Below are positions 61,471-64,000 of a stretch of 64,000 nucleotides of DNA, in pieces. Each line of letters starts with the position of its first letter. The stretch's first letter is position 1. A program made the position numbers and the translations under genes. Under the pieces are notes generated by a model, which was not told the origin of the DNA, ran no database searches, and worked only from the letters and a program-made list of their open reading frames with translations. The DNA comes from an uncultured Ruminococcus sp. GTDB taxonomy: Bacteria > Bacillota > Clostridia > Oscillospirales > Ruminococcaceae. The stretch lies in contig CALANW010000165.1 in NCBI GenBank assembly GCA_937926145.1, forward strand, positions 37,233-101,232, read 5' to 3'.

Positions 61471-61505
61471 AGGGCACGGTTCATTTTCCGAACCGTGCCT
61501 TTTTT
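61471..61505. terminator. Terminator between the orphan transcript and the P-type ATPase
   Basis: A 10-bp perfect stem GGCACGGTTC/GAACCGTGCC with TTTTTT on the plus strand and CTTTTTGATTTTT on the minus strand. It can end both convergent transcripts. Confidence 0.92.
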
Positions 61506-61511
61506 ATAGAT

Positions 61512-63602
61512 TTACTTTTCCTTATTGGGTAAAAGCTTTGTCATGCTCTTTGCACATATCGCCATTGTTGAAGCGTTATGCAGGAACGCTGATGTTCCCG
61601 GTGCGATTATTCCGCAGAAGCCCGTGAGGAGCAATGCAGAATTGAACCAGAGTATGAAGCGGTAGTTCTTATGTATTCTTTCCATAAGAAGCTCGCTGAG
61701 TTCACGCAGACGGACAAGCTCTTCAAGTCCCGTTCCGCGGAGGGTTATATCCGCAGCTTCCTTTGCGATATCCGAAGCGTCGCTGACGGCTGCCGAAACA
61801 CTCGCTGCGGCGAGTGCAGGTGCGTCGTTTATGCCGTCGCCGACCATAACGACCTTTCTGCCGTCCGCTTTGAGTTTTTCTATCATACCGTGCTTGTCTT
61901 CGGGAAGCACCTGAGCATAGAACTCAGTTATGCCGAGCTGCGAAGCAATCATCTCCGCTGCCTTTGTGCTGTCGCCCGTGAGCATTATAACGTTCTTGAA
62001 GCCGCTCTTTTTCAGCTTTTCAACAACGTCCTTTGCTTCGGCTCTCGGAGGATCAGCAATGCAGAGTGCTGCCGAAAGCGTATCGCCGACGGCAAGATAT
62101 ACTACCGAGCAAGCGCCCGACTGTTCATCTATCTTCTCCTGCTGCTCCAAGGTTATATCGATGCCCTCATCTTCGCAGACAAAGTGTTTGCTGCCGATGA
62201 TAGCGCGTTCGCCGTTGAGCGTTGTTGCGATACCGTGAGCAACGATATAGTTGACCTCGGCGTGTTCTTCCGCGTGGTCAAGTCCCTTATCAGCGGCAGC
62301 TTTTACGATAGCCTTTGCTACGCTGTGAGGGAAATGCTCTTCGAGGCAGGCTGCGATCCTGAGCGCCTCGTCCTCGGAATATTTTCCGAACGGGATTACC
62401 TTTTCGAGAACGGGCTCTGCGTTTGTGAGCGTACCTGTCTTGTCGAATACTATTGTATCCGCCGAAGCAAATTCTTCGAGATATTTTCCGCCCTTTACGG
62501 TGATGTCCATATCTGCGGCTTCTTTTATTGCCGAGATGACGGCAATAGGCGTTGAAAGCTTTATCGCGCATGAATAATCGACCATAAGCACGGAAACCGC
62601 CTTGGTGATGTTCCGTGTGAAGAGCAGTGCAAGACCGAAGCCGATAAAGCTGAAAGGGACAATGCTGTCCGCAAGCTTTTCCGCACGGCTCTGAACGCCT
62701 GCTTTGAGGTTTTCCGAATTGTCGATAAGCTCTATTATCCTGCTCAGTTTTGTACCCGAGGAGAGCTCTCTTACCGTAACGGCAACGCTGCCCTCTTCGA
62801 CTACTGTGCCAGCAAAGACCGAGTTTCCGACCGTTTTCATAACAGCGAGCGGTTCGCCCGTCATTGCGGCTTCGCAGATATAAGCTTCACCCTCGGAGAT
62901 CTCACCGTCTACGGGGATAACGCTGCCCGTGCGGACACGGATAACGTCGCCCTTTTTCAGCTCGGACATTGGGATAAGCACATCTGCGCCGTCCTGAACG
63001 AGCCATACCTTGTCGGCTTTTACTGCAAGGCTGTCTGCGAGTGCGGCCTTCGTTCTTGCTCTCGTATAATCTTCGAGAAGTCCTGAGATATTCAGCAGGA
63101 ACATTATCGTGCCTGCGGTCTTGTAGTTCTTCTGGATAAGGCAAGCTCCTATCGAAGCACCGTCCAGCACATCGACCGTGAGCTTTCCGTCAAGCAGGGT
63201 CTTTATGCCCTTTAAGACATATTTAAGTCCCTTGTAAATGATGATGTACTTTCTTATGCACATCGGCAGAAAAAGCTTTGAAGCGAACTTTTTCAGTGTA
63301 ACATCAAGGATACTGTCCTTGAATTCGCGGTCTATCTCGGCGATGCTGTAGTCCGAGCCAACGGGGATCATCTCCATTTTTCTCGGGTCAAGGCTCGAAA
63401 CGAGCTTTATTACATCGCTTCGCGAACCGTCTTTATAATAGATAAGTATGCCGCCGTTTTCGCTGCGTATCTCCGCATCGGTAACAAAAGCTTCGGACGT
63501 GATGCGCTTGTAGATGCTGTATTCCAGTTCCTTATCGAACGCAAAGCCGCCGCAGCGGAATCTTATACGGCGCGGTTGGTCATAAACTATTTTAAAGTTC
63601 AT
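61512..63602 (-). CDS. P1B-type metal-transporting ATPase with SCA in place of CPC
   Basis: A 696-residue heavy-metal P-type ATPase. The actuator motif is AAMTGEPLAV, the phosphorylation site is FDKTGTLTN, the nucleotide-domain HP motif is HFPHSVAK, and the hinge is GDGINDAPAL. The usual CPC in the transport helix is replaced by MVDYSCAIKLSTP, and the last helix has HNASTMAICAKS. The N-terminal domain (about 1-90) looks HMA-like but has no CXXC. This subtype occurs in Clostridia next to DUF6110 proteins. Export of Mn, Fe or Zn is plausible, but the metal is not determined. Confidence 0.93.
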   Translation of the reverse strand: MNFKIVYDQPRRIRFRCGGFAFDKELEYSIYKRITSEAFVTDAEIRSENGGILIYYKDGSRSDVIKLVSSLDPRKMEMIPVGSDYSIAEIDREFKDSILDVTLKKFASKLFLPMCIRKYIIIYKGLKYVLKGIKTLLDGKLTVDVLDGASIGACLIQKNYKTAGTIMFLLNISGLLEDYTRARTKAALADSLAVKADKVWLVQDGADVLIPMSELKKGDVIRVRTGSVIPVDGEISEGEAYICEAAMTGEPLAVMKTVGNSVFAGTVVEEGSVAVTVRELSSGTKLSRIIELIDNSENLKAGVQSRAEKLADSIVPFSFIGFGLALLFTRNITKAVSVLMVDYSCAIKLSTPIAVISAIKEAADMDITVKGGKYLEEFASADTIVFDKTGTLTNAEPVLEKVIPFGKYSEDEALRIAACLEEHFPHSVAKAIVKAAADKGLDHAEEHAEVNYIVAHGIATTLNGERAIIGSKHFVCEDEGIDITLEQQEKIDEQSGACSVVYLAVGDTLSAALCIADPPRAEAKDVVEKLKKSGFKNVIMLTGDSTKAAEMIASQLGITEFYAQVLPEDKHGMIEKLKADGRKVVMVGDGINDAPALAAASVSAAVSDASDIAKEAADITLRGTGLEELVRLRELSELLMERIHKNYRFILWFNSALLLTGFCGIIAPGTSAFLHNASTMAICAKSMTKLLPNKEK

Positions 63603-63847
63603 TAGTCATCAAGTTCTTCCTGATCAATTCCTGCTTCGGTCTTTGCATCATAGCAGATGTCCGAAGCTTCGTCCTTCATATTCTGGAAAGCTTCCTTTGC
63701 ATCGTGAGAAAGCTTCATTCCCTTTGCAAGTCCCGAAACAGCGAGCTGACGGGTCTTCTTAGCTGTGAGGATCTTCTTGCCTACGATAACTGCTGCTGCA
63801 CCGCCGAGAGCGCAGAGAAACTTCTGATTTTTGAAAATGTTAGCCAT
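63602..63847 (-). CDS. DUF6110 family small protein, partner of the P-type ATPase
   Basis: An 81-residue protein starting MANIFKNQKFLCALGGAAAVIVGKKILTAKKTRQLAV. It has one short glycine/alanine-rich membrane helix (about residues 10-27), a basic stretch (KKTRQ) and an amphipathic acidic C-terminus with one Cys. Its stop overlaps the ATPase start by 1 bp (TAATG), so the two are translationally coupled. CAAGGAG precedes the ATG. It could be a regulatory subunit or metal chaperone; no experimental role is known to me. Confidence 0.82.
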   Translation of the reverse strand: MANIFKNQKFLCALGGAAAVIVGKKILTAKKTRQLAVSGLAKGMKLSHDAKEAFQNMKDEASDICYDAKTEAGIDQEELDD

Positions 63848-63966
63848 AATAAAACACTCCTTGATTTATATTTTTGACCGAAAACGCCCGAAAAAGCCAA
63901 GTAAAGCCTTATGTTTTCAGGTCTGACATTTTTCTGTATCATTCGATCAAAATTTCTTACTAAAAT

Positions 63967-63994
63967 ATTATACTAAAAATTTTTTTCTTGTCAA
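63967..63994 (-). promoter_or_regulatory. Promoter for DUF6110-P-type ATPase
   Basis: TTGACA, 16-bp spacer, TATAAT on the minus strand, about 120 nt upstream of the gene. There is no GTTAGC-type operator here, unlike the ZIP and ABC promoters. Confidence 0.85.
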
Positions 63995-64000
63995 GAGTTC

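Larger units (their letters stand above)
61195..61505 (+). ncRNA. Candidate regulatory RNA under the GTTAGC operator
   Basis: The predicted transcript of about 310 nt begins at the operator and ends at a terminator. It has a perfect 11-bp stem (GCAGATATTGC at 61375-61385 with GCAATATCTGC at 61428-61438). CU-rich segments CTCCTTTAT, CTCCTTCG and CCTCCC could pair with the AAAGGA/GGAGG ribosome sites common in this genome. An 80-codon frame from 61267 has no ribosome site and runs through the terminator, so I do not call it a gene. The alternative is a promoter remnant of a lost gene. Confidence 0.45.

Noticed and set aside
61267..61509. 80-codon plus-strand frame under the orphan promoter
   Set aside because: It has no ribosome site, spans the perfect stem and reads through the terminator.

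Overview
The window looks like chromosomal DNA of a low-to-mid GC Clostridia member, most likely an Oscillospiraceae/Ruminococcaceae (Ruminococcus-like) species. The signs are a Firmicutes housekeeping set (hprK, rapZ, whiA, trmK, trmFO, rqcP, addAB, rsmI, a plsX-rnc cluster), a tetrahydrofolate riboswitch before a folT-type transporter, SpoVB-like and SleL-like genes of spore formers, strong AAAGGA/AGGAG ribosome sites with some TTG starts, and intergenic regions full of short palindromic repeats. No phage, CRISPR array, rRNA or tRNA gene was recognised.

Layout. 1-19,195, minus strand: an eight/nine-gene operon (SpoU methyltransferase, dprA, topA, trmFO, two YcxB-like proteins, plsX, rnc, radical SAM); infC-rpmI-rplT with an attenuator-type leader and a probable AUA start for IF3; addB-addA plus a membrane-anchored helix-turn-helix protein; a rhomboid-like protein with a duplicated leader. 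19,583-28,226, plus strand: DUF1858 protein, trmK-nif3, a YfhO membrane protein, a SpoVB-like flippase, then mazG-hup-rqcP and a 55-residue protein. 28,394-44,266, minus strand: citrate synthase, DUF1294 protein, a chemotaxis receptor, riboswitch-controlled folT, and the hprK-PHP-murB-rapZ-whiA-dnaE operon preceded by DUF4250 and SHOCT-domain genes. 44,671-47,425, plus strand: uridine-kinase-like protein, rsmI and an esterase. 47,427-52,878, minus strand: zinc-ribbon protein, aminotransferase, and a PH-like/fkbM/asnS operon. 52,997-54,274, plus strand: a LysM-GH18 spore-type hydrolase. 54,818-63,847, minus strand: galE, an FtsX-type ABC exporter, a ZIP metal transporter, and a P-type ATPase with its DUF6110 partner.

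The most interesting region is 59,769-61,505. Promoters for the ABC exporter, for the ZIP transporter and for a transcript without a convincing ORF all carry the same 16-bp operator, GTTAGC-N4-GCTAAC, just downstream of a consensus -10 box, with a further copy in the ABC leader. The orphan transcript ends at a strong hairpin terminator, contains an 11-bp perfect stem and has several CU-rich anti-Shine-Dalgarno motifs. It is therefore a candidate regulatory RNA, possibly metal-responsive. The second theme is mobile non-coding DNA: two short foldback families sharing ATACTAA...TTAGTAT ends, and five elements with tandem GGAATTC-like or GTAATGC-like inverted ends that sit at gene 3' ends. One of these is a 1-kb foldback that now supplies the dnaE stop codon.
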